Below are positions 44,435 to 56,776 of a DNA stretch of 64,000 bases, one piece after another. This DNA comes from Macrolepiota albuminosa (taxonomy: Eukaryota; Basidiomycota; Agaricomycetes; Agaricales; Agaricaceae). Within the stretch, counting starts at the first letter, position 1; each line of letters begins with the position of its first letter. The notes beneath the pieces are model-generated. The model ran no database searches and was not told the origin of the DNA. It worked only from the letters and a program-made list of their open reading frames with translations. Where the stretch lies: contig JAMWFC010000108.1 of assembly GCA_027475525.1 (NCBI GenBank), positions 621,811 to 685,810 on the forward strand. Direction: 5' to 3'. Position numbers and translations under genes: made by a program.

Positions 44435-45372
44435 TCATTCCCTAGCGAGGTACAGCAAAAAATGGAAGGCAGCAATGGGTCTGTGGAATACTGACCCGTC
44501 TAGTTCACAAAGGATGTAAGCGCCTCTACGGTTACACAAGATAACTACCAATGGCCCTAAGTAGTGTGGGTGCATCTTCTTGTTATATGACGTCTTGATC
44601 TTGGAATTATGCATGAGCACTAGCGCACCTCATAGGAAGTCGTAGTCCTTGATAGTGGCGCTATGGTCAGCTTCAAACCTGAGTGCAGCTTGGCTATGTG
44701 TGGCAAAGACTGTTTCATGGAGCCGCTCCAAGTCTGCATGTTGTCGCTGGAGGTCAATAGCGTGTCTGGCAATGATGTCGGTAGTTGCTAGGAGGCTGTT
44801 GAGTGCTGGCTGAAGGTAAGTTGCCTTGATGATGTCAGCAGGGAGAAGGGGATGTGTGCCAGTAGCTGCATAATAAGGAGAACAACCCATGCACTTACAA
44901 ATAGTGACCCTTTCTGACCAGAAGACTGAATAAGTTGCCTCACTCCATCATAATTTGTCGCCATCCACTGCCTTGAAGAGTGCTTGCCATATGTCGAAAT
45001 GAGGTTGTTCCACCAAGCCGTTGGTGTGCTTGTTATAGCCGGAGATTTGAATGTGGTGAATGTTGTACTTCTTGGCAAGGTAAGTCAGAGCTTTAATGAT
45101 AGGCACACCATTATCCATGACAATTTCTCTTAGCACACCCCATCGGCAAATGACGTCCTCAAAGAGCCACTTCATGATGGTGTCGGTATTTTTGCATTGG
45201 AGCATGCGGAATTGGGGCCAGTGGATTAGTGAACAGCATCCTTGAATTATATACTTATAGCAACTAGACTTAGGCATGTGCATAGTTCAATGTAGATCTT
45301 GCTGAACAGAGGCACTGGTGTGGCAACAGTAGGCGGTATGAGCACTTGGCGAGTCTGCTGAATCTGGCATAG
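44435..45372 (-). pseudogene. Element C integrase, C-terminal part
   Basis: Resumes after element B exactly inside the zinc finger: CHL from 56782 side joins CQIQQTR here through the TSD. The core follows: REIVMDNGVPIIKALTYLAK with the catalytic Asp, NKHTNGLVEQPHFD with the Glu, then GCSPYYAATGTHPLLPADI and a C-terminal HPHYLGPLVVI / AYILCELDGSV fold. Stops near 45240 and 44627 interrupt it. Confidence 0.85.
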
Positions 45373-45607
45373 TGTAACGAAGTTACAGGAATTTGTAAGC
45401 TTAATGTTCACACTGCACAGAATCAGACCAGTCCAGTCTATTGACTATGTAGTACAAACACAAAAATAAGCTGCTTTGTAAGCAGCTGGTAAAACTAGTT
45501 ATATACTAATGTAAATAATATTATATTATAATAACTATAATATAATATTGACTATTATACAGTAAGTAAAGCTATGTGGCCAACACCACATAGCGGACTA
45601 CGCTACA
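45373..45607 (-). repeat. 3' LTR of element B
   Basis: 235 bp, TG..CA. Inside it on the minus strand is the purine tract GATTGGGGGGTG (45608-45619). Confidence 0.93.
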
Positions 45608-45652
45608 CACCCCCCAATCAGACCGATTTACAGTCTTGAGATAATACAATGG

Positions 45653-48600
45653 TCAGGCCATCGGTAAGTCAGGGACGGGGGCAATGGGAGAGTCTCCAGG
45701 CTCCTGGAATGGATCGGCAGTCGCATCGTCCATGTCGTAGTCGAGGAGTTCATCCTCGGGTGCGGGCGCATAGGAAGTGCCCGATGGCCCTGCTACTGGC
45801 AGGGAGTCGTCATAGTCCCAGAGGGGGGACAGTGTGAGATTGGGGTCGATGGTCGACCCTGGGATAGGTGGTTGGGGATCAGGAAGATCCCCGGTGTCAG
45901 ATGGGTACTGGCGCGTCCAGATTTTGCGGGCATGAATGTCTTGCCCGATGAGGAGGTACATCCCCTTGATGAGTGCGTCGTCATAAGCACAACGACTATC
46001 CTGTTGCTGGAGCATCAGGCATTGTCAATCACCAATGGTGGCCTCACGCCACCCATCCCACTGCGCGATAGACTGGGGTGTACCGTAATGGTCAAGGCGT
46101 TGCAGCCTCTCGTCATTGATAGCAGCCACCTCATTGTAGAGCCGGCTGTCGCTGAAGAATAGGTGGGCCAAGTAGGTGACCCCATAAGTATACGCATGGT
46201 CAGCCCAGCTGACTGGAATTTGATTATGAAGAAGGACACGTAATGCGTCCGAAGTGGTGAACACGGAAGCTGATGCTTCCGGGATGTCCACAGCCCAAGC
46301 CTCAAAGTTAGGGTCGTCGGCGTGGAGGGGCACAAAGACTTGCCCCGTGGCTGCCTCGTACTCAGCCACAGCCTCTTTGTAGAGGCCTGGCCATGCGAAT
46401 ACGTAGGCCAGATACTTGTGTACCGTGGACTTGGAGGTGCGGCTGGCGCTGAGGGCACATACAAGCGCAAACCCAAAGAGGCTGCGCCAATGAATGCGCA
46501 TGGCACGGTCCATGGCCAGACTGGTCCATACGTTGGACGTCCCAGGACGTCCATAGAGGAGGGCGTATGAGCCCAGGTAGTCCAAAGCAAATGGTTGCTT
46601 TGGATCAGGGGGGGTAAGGCCGACGAAGGCAATTTTCCCTCCCTCTTTGCGGCGATAGAGCCACGTTGGCACAATCATTTGCGGGACGTTCTCCCGCTCC
46701 TCTGGACTCACAAAGGGTACCGCAATGGTCCTATACTCAACCTCATCGAGTAAGTGAGACATAGCTCTGTCTTGGGCAGTAGGGTGGCAGTTGAGCGCCA
46801 CCCGCTTGAATTCGTTGAGCAATAGGTAGCCCAACTGACGCTGACGAATCGGCGTAAACTGGTTGTTAACCAGTGCATGAAGCCTGCGGACTTCTTGAGG
46901 ACTGCGGAGAAACCCGTGAGGTGCCACTTGGTACACCTTACTGTTGTGGGGCATCGCCGCGGCGTTGCCCTCTTTATCGGTCTCAAAGGACCTGGCTGCG
47001 TGGGCTTCTTGCCTGATGAAGATGGTATTGGTCACTGGCGACCAATAGAACTGGGGAGCTAATCCTGCACCAAAGAATGAGTTTTGGCGCTCAATAGTGT
47101 GATCACGGTAGATCACAACACCGAGTGCATCAGGAATGCACCCGGTTTGGTCCTCGAGGAGGGCAGCTCCTCGCTTGGCGCTATCCTGCGCCCAACGTTC
47201 CATCTTGGCCCGTCGATTGCTGTTGCACCGTTCGCGCGCCATACGTTGTGCTGCCGTCTTGTGCGGCACAGGGGATTCCATACGAGCCTCTTCAGGCTCC
47301 TCATACCAATCGTCATCGGAGGGTGGGGATGGCAGCCTCTCTGGCTCTGACTTCTCAGACTGTGGGTCCATTGCCCACACACACCGTGGGAGTCGGGCTG
47401 GCAGGCCCTCTACCAGTATTGTGGGTAAGAAGGGGATGTTAGCCCCTGGGGCCTCTTTCGGGGCATCCTCGGGGAAGTGCACGTTGACGTATGCGTGCCC
47501 TTCCGGTTGCTTACCCCGACGATCCTTTCGGGGTTGTGAGGCCTTAGCCTTGGTGGGGCATGTGCTCATGCCCCTGGAACTCTGCTCCCCAGAGTACGTG
47601 GTGGAAACCACGGATACTGGTCGCGAAGATGCGACCTCAGACACGCCGCTGGATAAGCCAGAGGGCGGCTGGAGCAGGGACATCTTCATAGGGAAGGATG
47701 TCCTGTCCTAGGCCGGCCTTCCGGCCAGGGGCAGCAACACTTGACTTAATTGAGCGGGAGGGCGTGTCCTCCACTCCTTGCCGACGCGCCCTTTTGCTGG
47801 AGTCGGTGTCCCGACTTGGAGATGTAGTCTGCTGCTTACGAGCGGCCGATAGGGCAAGGAGATCAGTTTTGCGCTGGGCGTGCATATGATCCATGTCATC
47901 CATCATCCGGCTGATGAGGACGACCGCCTCCGCATCGTGGAGGAATGATGACTCTGCGGGTACATCGTACCCGTTTTCTCCCAGACATTGGAGAAGGGTA
48001 GCCAGGACTAAGTCCTGGTTGTGACTGGGCTTGACAGCCCGTGCTTTTCCTTTGTCGTGTCAAGAACGTGACTCTTCTTCCGAGCTAGGCTCGGATTGGT
48101 GTGGCATTTCCAGCCGCTGTAGCAAGGAGAGCTTGGCCAAGCTCTCTGTCGGTGCATCAGCCAATGAACTGATGCTCCATCCTGGACTGAGAGTTTCTGT
48201 GCTCTCAATGGCCATGGTGGCCTGCACAAGGGATGCTTTGCGTCCCTCTAGATTGTCAATTGGTGCTGTGGTCGACAGGGAAATCGACCAGCCTCCCTTG
48301 GCTGGCGACTCATGTGAGTCGCTGTACTGGGGCATTGCGCCCCAAGCCCCTATCCAAGCCGGGGGGTACGGCATTATTATGGGCACACCACCCATCCCAG
48401 GGTAGTGTGCCGGGGCGGTAAACTGGGGCAAAGGATGTGTGCCCATAGCCCCTCTTGCCATAGCGGGGGCAAACTGCCCCCATCCTGGCGCTGCTTGGGG
48501 GCTGACTAGCCCCCCGTAGGCCTGTTGCTGGGATTGGCCCTCTGCGTGATGTGGCGCATAAGCGCCTGATACTGGCTGGTTGTTGGGGCTGATAGCCGCC

Positions 48601-48826
48601 CACAGGTGTGTTCTGAGGCATGAAGTTGCCCTGCATGGGTTGAAGTGGCGGATAGCCACTGATCACCGACTGCTGCAGCAGGTAGCCCACCACTGGTGGT
48701 TGCTGCTGCTGTGGGAAGCCCACAGCTGGTTGCGATGGTCCCCACTGGGACACATTTTGGGTCAGCGGGGGAGCCATCTGCCCCCCCCTCTTCAGCCGAC
48801 GGTACGACCGACGGCGCAAACTCAAT

Positions 48827-48858
<32 letters not shown>

Positions 48859-48907
48859 CAGGCTGATCCACGGGCATGTTGTTCATGGTTGAGGGAAAAA
48901 AAGGCAA
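45653..48907 (-). pseudogene. ORF3 of element B, homologue of element A ORF3, broken
   Basis: Starts near 48907 (or MNNMPVDQPE at 48871) with a polyglutamine run from a CAG tract (48830-48859) and a Gln/Pro/Gly-rich region. A Ser/Glu stretch follows, then the VPAESSFLHDAEAVVL motif matching A's VPPESAFLAD. The conserved C-terminal half matches A: IPDALGVVIYRDHTIERQN, VTNTIFI, MRIHWRSLFGFAL, AWPGLYKEAVAEY, WADHAYTYGVTYLAH. Breaks: shifts near 48780 and 48600, a TGA at 48060-48062, a shift near 47690, and a TGA at 46025-46027. It ends 46 bp from the 3' LTR. No membrane segment or signal peptide seen. Function unknown. Confidence 0.75.
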
Positions 48908-50665
48908 AAAAGAAATTTCGCCTTTTAAGACGTGTTTCAGCCACAGCTGCTGACCAACTCAGCCAAGCCGCGATTGGCACTGCCGATCAAATTAAGTGCT
49001 GGCACGCTTACTTAATTGATGTGGGTGCTTAACGCCCTTCAACTCCAAATAACGGTCAAGTGCCGCCAACTTGGAGCAATGGGAGTGTGGCTCCCATGTT
49101 GTGTCTCCAAGGGACCAGCGTACTTCAAACTCGAGCGTGTTATGCTCAGTCCACCGGTGCCCAATGATGCACTCAACGAACCATTTGTCATCGTCTCGAG
49201 CCCCAAAATCATAGGGGCCCGGAGTTGCCCTGTTAGGGAATAGCGCATCGTCAGACGCGCTGTATGGTCGCAACAGCGACATGTGAAACTTTGGAGCGAT
49301 GCGTCGTTTCTGCAATGCCAGAGGCAGCTCCAACACGTAGTTGGAGGTACTTGGCTCTGCATCTAGAACACGGTATGGGCCTACCCATTTCGTGCAGAGT
49401 TTACTCGCCCATCCCTTTGGGAGTCTCAGATTATGCGTTGATAGATACACCAACGCTCCTACTGCTATAGGCGGTTCTGCTCGCCTACAGTGATTGGCGT
49501 TTTTCACCTGAAAGACTCGCGCCTCTATGATGGCGTCATGCACTGCTGCAAGGTTCTCCAGGGCCTGCCTGGCGAACTCGACAACTCCTTGGTGGGCCAC
49601 CGTATCAGCACGAACTTTGTGCAGCATGGAGGGCAAGTACCCTCCATTGAGCTCAAAGGGTGCATACCCTGTGGTATCTGAGATACTCGCGTTAATTGCG
49701 AACTCAGTGAGTGGACACCAGTCCACCCAGTCCTGTTGGTCAGGGCGAACAACTGCCCTCAGAATCTGGCCTATACTGCGGTTAGCCCGCTCCGTTTGCC
49801 CATCCGTTTGAGGATGGAAGGACGTCGACATGAGGAGTTGTGCTCCTAGCAGTTTGTGGAGTTCCCTCCACCATTGAGACATGAACTTTGAGTCACGGTC
49901 GCTCACAATGGTGCTAGGCAGCCCATGCAGCCTAACGATCTCCCTCAGGTAGACCCATGACAGCTCCTTAGCCGTCATCATAGTTCGCACCGGTATGAGG
50001 TGCACCATGCTCGTCATGCGGCATATTACCACCCAGAGGTAATCAAACCCTCTGGACTCGTGAAAGGGACCTATGAAGTCCATTCCAATGGAATCCCAAG
50101 GTTTCACCGGCACAGGTAGCTGGTGTAGCTTCCCGGGAGGGGATCCAGGGGGCAACTTTGCCCTCTGACACGCTGTGCATGAAGCGCAGAACTTAGTCAC
50201 TTCTTGGGCCATACGTGGCCACCAATACCATCTCCGGATGTAGCCCAACGTCTGGGCGGCACCAAAGTGCCCCACCAGTGCATGGGCCTGGTCCAAGACC
50301 TGCGTAACAATGGTTTGTGTATGGGGGAGACATACCACTGCCACCCCTTGACGGTTCTCCATCATGATCAGTTCACCAGGCTCATGCCTGAACCGAGGAT
50401 GGTCGTCAGGATTGGCGAGAATCTCGGCGAAGAGAGAATCATCGCCATAGTCCTGCACTACTTCCTTCTGGAAGTTGTCGCTGACCAGGCTAGGGGGCTG
50501 GGCTGAAGGCAATTCGCCTTTGAGCATCTCCGCAAGCGTAATGGGTATATCGGGGCGCTCGTGCTCCCCAGTGGATGCTAGGTCCACGGCTTCATGCTCT
50601 TTGAGCAACTGGGTGGCTACGTCCTGCTCTTCACGCTGCTCCCTGAGGCAAGTGCTTCACCTCCG

Positions 50666-50819
50666 TTCATCGTCACACATAGCGCGTACTTCCAGGACAT
50701 GCTCCCTGAGCTCCTGGTATCGGTGGAGAGGTAAGTCCTCTCTTCATCGTCACACATAGCGCGTACTTCCAGGACATGCTCCCTGAGCTCCTGGTATCGG
50801 TGGAGAGGTAAGTCCTCTC
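50666..50819. repeat. 77 bp tandem duplication 7 (pol of B)
   Basis: Perfect copies at 50666 and 50743. Breaks pol between RNase H and integrase. Confidence 0.95.
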
Positions 50820-52042
50820 CATCAGGGTCTATGCGGCAGTCTGCCTGCACATACTCATGAGGCTCGTGAGCCTCCCCAACTACATCACTCTCAAAGTAGT
50901 GTGACAAGCAGTCTGCCACTTTGTTGAGTTCACCTTTAACATAGGTTATGTCAAACTGGTATCTCGACATGTAGTCTATCCACCGTCGCTGTCACGGCGA
51001 CAAGTTCACCTGAGTTTTGAAGAACTCAAGGACCTTGTGGTCCGTTATGATGTGGATGGGATATCCCATTAGCTTATCCTCCCACTTGAGGAGGGCCTTG
51101 AGTATGGCAAGGGTTTCCAGCTCGTGCACCACATAGTTTTGCTGGGCCGTTGTGAACTTCTTCGACATGAACCCTGCTGGGCGGCACATCTGCCAGCTGC
51201 TTCCCTGACCATACATGGCTCCGACGCCTGTCTTGGACATGTCGCAAATGAGCCATATCGGCTCATCCCATCTAGGGTCGATTGGTCGAATCACCGGAGT
51301 CTTTGTACAGATCCGTTTGACCATCTCAAAGCACCGCTGGTGCAATGGCCTCCAATTGAACGGTGACCCGTTCTGCGTCATGGCCATAAGTGGCCCAGTA
51401 TAGGCTGTGACATCGGGCAAGAAGCTCGATATGTAGTTGACAAGACCAATGAACCGTTGGATGTCATTGTAGTTTCAGGGTGTTCGCCACTCCCAAATGC
51501 GATCAAGCTTGTCCTGATCGGGGTGGATACCCCGCTCATCTATGACATGCCCTAGGCAGTCTATACTCTGAGCGTAGAGCTCACATTTCTTCCACTTCAA
51601 GTACAACTTGTACTTGCGCAGTCGTTCGAATATGACTCTGAGGTGCTGCTCATGCTCCTCCATGGAATCCGAGTAGATGAATATGTCATCTAAGTAGACG
51701 TGCATAAAACATCCTATTACGTCTCGGAAGATAGAGGTCATTAGCCTCTGGAAAGTTGCTGGAGCATTACAGTCTCCAATCTGCATTATGTTGCTCGTGA
51801 ACGTGCCCATGATCGATGCAAATACGGTCTTGGGTACGTCTTCGGTGCGAATGCGCACCTGCTCATAAGCGTCAGTAAGTTCAATCTTTGAGCGATACTT
51901 CACCTGAGCCACATCTTCCCAGATCACCTCCTGATCTGGTAAAGGAGTTACATCCTTTATGGTGTTGTCATTGCGCTGACACGCATCAAGAGCTGTTCGA
52001 AGGGTTCCATCCTTCTTTGGGATGCACAATAATGGTGCAGCT

Positions 52043-52196
52043 TGGGCAGTGGTGCATGGAGACCACCATTGAGCATTTAAATAGCGATTAGTTTTATCGT
52101 GTAGTTGCTCCTGGAGTGCTGGGCAGTGGTGCATGGAGACCACCATTGAGCATTTAAATAGCGATTAGTTTTATCGTGTAGTTGCTCCTGGAGTGC
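52043..52196. repeat. 77 bp tandem duplication 8 (pol of B)
   Basis: Perfect copies at 52043 and 52120. Breaks pol just before the RT core. Confidence 0.95.
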
Positions 52197-53044
52197 GTGC
52201 GGGCAGCGCAGCAAGTGGTACTTATACTGCTTGCTCTCATCTATGAGATTGATCTCATGGTTCACCTCCTGCCATGGTGGGAGCTCCTCCTTGGTCCCGT
52301 TGACCATATCGGCAAATTCTTCTTGCCATTGCTGATGCAACCAAGGTATATCCTTCTCACAAAGGCTTGTTGCCTTCTGCTTCCCCTTCATACATACCGG
52401 GGGAAGTACTTCCACCATCTCTGAGGATGGCCGAGGCGGCGGTGCATACTGCTTGCACATTGCGAGCACCCAATTGACACTGTCATTGGGTATATGTAGT
52501 CTCAGCGGAGCACCCACTGCCGCTGCCTTATAAGCCACGAGGCTTTTTCCTTCACATACAAGTGAGTACGCTACGGACACCTCGTCCGAGGCTGGCTGGC
52601 AATACGCTGGTTTGACGGTCATCCGTCTCTGGTGTGCATTTTGTGCACACATGGCTGCCACCAGCTTGTTCCACTCTTGCGGCATTCGGGGGTCGTATGC
52701 CCAGTCGTACTCCGGCAGGGGGGCTGGTCGCTCCCATAGGGACCATGTGTCCCCCTCTCCTGAGGCTTCCGCCTCTTGGATGCTGTCTCTCAAGTCTTCC
52801 AACTTGACTTGTGAGGACGTAGGTGGACATACATCCACTGAGTCCTCCCGTTGTCTCACCTTTCGATGGCGCTTGTCTGGAGGCTTTGTGCCTTGAATAT
52901 CAGGAGCGATTATTCGCTCGTTGCTCCTCTTGGAGGCTTGATACTCCTCCTCGCTCATCATCACTACGTTGTGGTCTGCACTCAGTCCAGGCATAGCCTG
53001 CACTTCCTCCTCCACATCCTCCATGGCTGGCACTCTGTGCTGGC

Positions 53045-53051
53045 CAAGTCA
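53045..53051 (-). other. Gag-pol stop of element B, aligned with that of A (UGA-CUU)
   Basis: TGA (53051-53049) followed by CTTGGCC. It aligns with TGA-CTA of element A, between LQRHRTTEKHKESS here and LHRHRAMEKKVLVRRH in A. Pol continues in frame on both. Candidate readthrough stop. Confidence 0.5.
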
Positions 53052-56000
53052 TGAAGACTCCTTGTGTTTCTCCGTAGTGCGATGACGTTGCAGACAATTA
53101 TCAGTGTCGTCTGCTGTAGCTCATTCAGCTGGGATCACTTTCCCATTCACTAGTACCTGACAGTGGTCAAAGTCTAATATGACTTTGTTACGCCGCATGA
53201 ATGGCGTTCCCAGTATCATATCGTAGCGATTGAAGTTCGCTACATCCATGTATTCCTGGCTACGTGAGCCCGGCATTTGGACAGTCACCTTTGTCCCATA
53301 CTGCACCATGGCTCAGCTCCCTACGGTGCTCAGCTGTAACGCCAATGGCGTATCCAACTCCTGCATGGATATTTCGTACACATGGGCGAACTGGGGTGTT
53401 ATGCCCAATGTAGTACTCCCAGAGTCCCATAGGGTCCATGCCTTGTGGCCATTGACGTCCACATACGAGACCAGGCACTCCTTGTCTGCCCGTTTCAACG
53501 TAGGGCACTGCAAAGTGCCCTCTGCACGACAAAGAGTCACCTTCTTCATCCGAACCACATTATTCCTTTCGGGATCATTTGTGGATGGCCAATCCATCAT
53601 CGCCGCTAGGCACTCGGAGTCGCTGTCGCGACTGTAGTACTCATTGTCATAGACGTTGTCATATACGTTGACTGTGATGTACTCCTCCTCCTCCACGACC
53701 ACACTCTCGGGCTCAGCGCCCGATGCCTCCTCTGGGGGCTCCTGGTCGTTTGTGGGGTGCTCTGCCTCAGACTCAGCAGATACGTCTCTGTCACTCCCAC
53801 TCGCGGCTGCAGTATGTGCAGCTCGAAGGTGGGCATGGGGTGTATACCCCTTCCTCGGGGCTCCTGGCTTTGCGGGGCAGTTGGTAGTGTAGTGGCCTGG
53901 TTGGCCACATGCGAAACAAGTCCCCATCTGACCTGGTGGGTTGGCCGGTTTGAAGTCTGGCCTTGGTTTAGGACATTCTCTGTCCGGCGCCCAATCTGGG
54001 CATGGGCGGCTCCGCCCTCAGTTTGCAGCAGGGGTTCTGCGTACCACAAACCACGTGTTGCGGTCACAGTCCAAATCAGTCTTTTTGGCCAGGAAGGTCC
54101 CCACATGCTGACCCCATGAGGGTGTCCCACCAGGCGTTAGTCGCCTGGGTCCCCCTTTGTGTCCACTCTGATGTTTGTAGTGGTTAGCAGTCTTCAGGGA
54201 CTGCTCATACCGGATGGCATAGGCCACAAACTCTTCCACATTGTTGATTTCTGGGGACAATCCGTCCTCACGTATCAAATAGCGGTGCATGTCCGCTGGA
54301 ATGCCATCCAAGAACGTTTTGAGCATTGTATACCCGTCCAGGTATACTGCCATGTTCTGGGCATAGTCATTAAGGGTATCATAGAACCCTTGCACTCCCA
54401 ACTTCTCGGTGTACTTGGCAGACTGGAAGTCCTGCCTCGCATCCTGGAGCGTTGAGGGGTGCACGAATCGATCGTACAGTCCTGTAAGGACTCCTTTGAA
54501 CATCCAGTCGTATTGGACATGGTTGACGTGCAGTACTGCCCGTTGAAACCATCCCATGGCCTCTCCAGCCAAGAACTCAGGAAGAACGAAGATTTGTTCT
54601 TGTTCCATATGGTCGCCTCCATATAAGCACATGGCAAGATGGGTGCATACATCCATCGCCCAATCTTCCAGGTCGCTGAACTTGGACGCGCCTGTATAGG
54701 CACGAATGTGCCTACTGTCTGCTTTACGCAGCTTTACTCCATCTGGTAACCGTAAGGTTACACCCAGGGCATCATCGACTACTCGATGCGTTCGAATGGC
54801 CTCCCGCTGATCCGGGGATCTAGTCGCCAAATCAGCGGCATGGGGAAGTGACTTCCCTCGTCCACCCTGCAGAGGATGTCCTGAGCCTCCTCGACTGTGG
54901 GCATAATTGCCCTCGTCTTGAGGAGTTGACCTAGGGCCGTCATCCTGGCCATTACCAGGGACATCACGTCTCGTGGCGCTATCTTGATCAAGGAAGTCTC
55001 CTCAATCATGATCGTTGCGCCGCCCTGGAACTGGAGAAGCTTGATTCTCCTGACCCTGCGTGATGAATTGATGACACATCTCATCAATGGGCTTAGTGCC
55101 CTCAAATACGATGCCCTGATCGTCGATAAGGGACTGTCCCTTAGTCCTGAGGTCATCTCATCAATGGGCTTAGTGCCCTCAAATACGATGCCCTGATCGT
55201 CGATAAGGGACTGTCCCTTAGTCCTGAGGTCACCGTTACGCATACATTGATACGCGACTCTGTCGCTCAATGTTTTGGCCATGGGCACACGCAGCATCAC
55301 AGATGCCTCGCTCTCCACCTTGAGCACGGTACTATCATGCCCATCTGGACCTGACATCTCTGTCCTACGGTCATGGTTACGCATGTGTGGGGGCTCCTCA
55401 CGCCACCCTTGTCCTGCTGGAGTATAAAAAGTACTCACCAGTCTTACTTCGGGCACTTCTTGCGCCCATGCTAGTGCCTCCACTAGCTTGATTCCGACGT
55501 CTTGATTGCATCGTGCCGAGCATTCCTTGGATGTGTGGCTCCAGGGGGTCGAGGCCCCCAATTGCCGTGTGGCCTTCCGCTGCACATACATTTGCAGCTC
55601 CATCGTGAGCACTCTCACCATCAAATCAGTATATTTTGTACTGAATACATTGGGCACTTCGTGCCCTTGTCACCTAAGTGCTACTATATGCACTGACACG
55701 TAGCGCTCGAGTCACGCTTGGGTGGTGTATTTCATCACCTCTGGGTGCAAGTCCCAGAACACCCACAAGTGCACAGTGTACGCGGTTTTCAGCTGCTGCT
55801 CCTCTGCTCTGGCGTTGTCGTCACTTGACGACTCCATCACCTCCTCTGGAAGCTCTACAACCTCTGGAGCTTCCTCCACTGCTTGTGTGCATGGAAATCG
55901 GTTTTCCATGCGGGATACTTCAGGCCTTGCAGCCTTCTCCAGTACCTCCTCTATGCAGGCTTCTGCTATTTTAAAAGGCATTGAGCCCACGGTGGACCAC

Positions 56001-56449
56001 CTGGTCCCACTACTCCGGCTTGGAGGGAGGGCTCTCCCAGTCCGTACTGACGACTCGGCATCTCCTGGGGCACCATAGGCGCCTGTTGACTGTCGGCCGT
56101 CCCCAGGGGGTCCTTTGGAAGCCAATCGGCTAGACCGTCGCAGTCCTCCTGGCAGCTGCATAACTGGGGGAGTTAATCCCCCTGGCATCTTGTCCTGGAG
56201 ACGTTGCTGACCGTCCTGCTGTAAGCCTTCAGCTCTCCAGGCCTCGCTTTCATTTTCGGCCAGGTCGGTGCTCTGACCTCGGTCTCGAGCCTTGGGTCTT
56301 GCCTGACCCGCAGTGGACGCTGACACGTCCTGGGTGTCTGCTGGGTCTCCCCGGAGGTCGTGGGCATTCCGCCTGCCATCAGTGGAGACTGCAGGTATGG
56401 GATTATTCATCGATTCCTTGTTTGAAATTTGCATGGTGTGGCTGTGCAA
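53049..56449 (-). pseudogene. Element B gag-protease polyprotein, broken by stops
   Basis: Starts near MNNPIPAVSTDGRRN (ATG at 56410, upstream ATG at 56449). Capsid-like region WAMDVCTHLAMCLYGG, FVLPEFLAGEAMGWF, FLDGIPADMHRYLI. Zinc knuckle CFACGQPGHYTTNCP near 53910. Protease WDSGSTTLGITPQ near 53430 and LGTPFMRRNKVILDF near 53190. TGA stops at 55712, 55670, 54018, 53313 and 53121 (lowest coordinate of each) can be aligned to Arg or basic positions in element A. The frame shift near 55150 is the 77 bp duplication. Confidence 0.9.
55077..55230. repeat. 77 bp tandem duplication 9 (gag of B)
   Basis: Perfect copies at 55077 and 55154. Breaks gag. Confidence 0.95.
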
Positions 56450-56541
56450 GAAGCTCGAGAAGCTGATAGAGTTCTGTCAACGAACTCAGCGACTGACGTC
56501 GGATGCTAGGCAATAGATCCTAGCTGGTGGATTCAAAAAAA

Positions 56542-56776
56542 TGTAACGAAGTTACAGGAATTTGTGAGCTTAATGTTTACACTGCACAGAATCAGACCAG
56601 TCCAGTCTATTGACTATGTAGTACAAACACGAAAATAAGCTGCTTTGTAAGCAGCTGGTAAAACTAGTTATATACTAATGTAAATAATATTATATTATAA
56701 TAACTATAATATAATATTGACTATTATACAGTAAGTAAAGCTATGTGGCCAATGCCACATAGCAGACTACGCTACA
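56542..56776 (-). repeat. 5' LTR of element B
   Basis: 235 bp partner of 45373-45607. Directly inside it the minus strand has a T run and GAATCCACCAGC. As in element A there is no clear TGG primer site at the LTR edge. Confidence 0.93.

Larger units (their letters stand above)
48992..53048 (-). pseudogene. Element B pol: RT, RNase H, integrase, chromodomain
   Basis: RT: LTDAYEQVRI and YLDDIFIYSDS near 51700. RNase H: LICDMSKTGVGAMYG and ITDHKVLEFF. Integrase HHCC HALVGHFG..CASCTACQ; core MDFIGPF, VSDRDSKF, TERANRS. Chromodomain WFVECIIGHRW .. WEPHSH near 49200. The integrase-chromodomain part (50608-48992) is fully open. TGA stops at 51475-51477 and 50992-50994 stand where element A has Arg (RVPRNYN, LSPRQRR). 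The two 77 bp duplications at 52043 and 50666 account for the frame shifts. Confidence 0.92.
45373..56776 (-). mobile_element. Ty3/Gypsy chromovirus B, full length, with ORF3
   Basis: LTRs 45373-45607 and 56542-56776 (235 bp each, TGTAACGAAG..GCTACA) differ by about six transitions. TSD CATAG at 45368-45372 and 56777-56781. Same plan as element A: gag-protease, TGA, pol, ORF3. It inserted in the integrase zinc finger of element C. Gag-protease-pol is a single frame if one copy of each 77 bp duplication (50666, 52043, 55077) is dropped. All remaining breaks found are TGA codons. Confidence 0.94.

Noticed and set aside
3014..55230. 77 bp tandem repeats as regulatory repeats or slippage products
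   Set aside because: Units share no sequence, all have the same period, and each coding case breaks a frame that is otherwise open.
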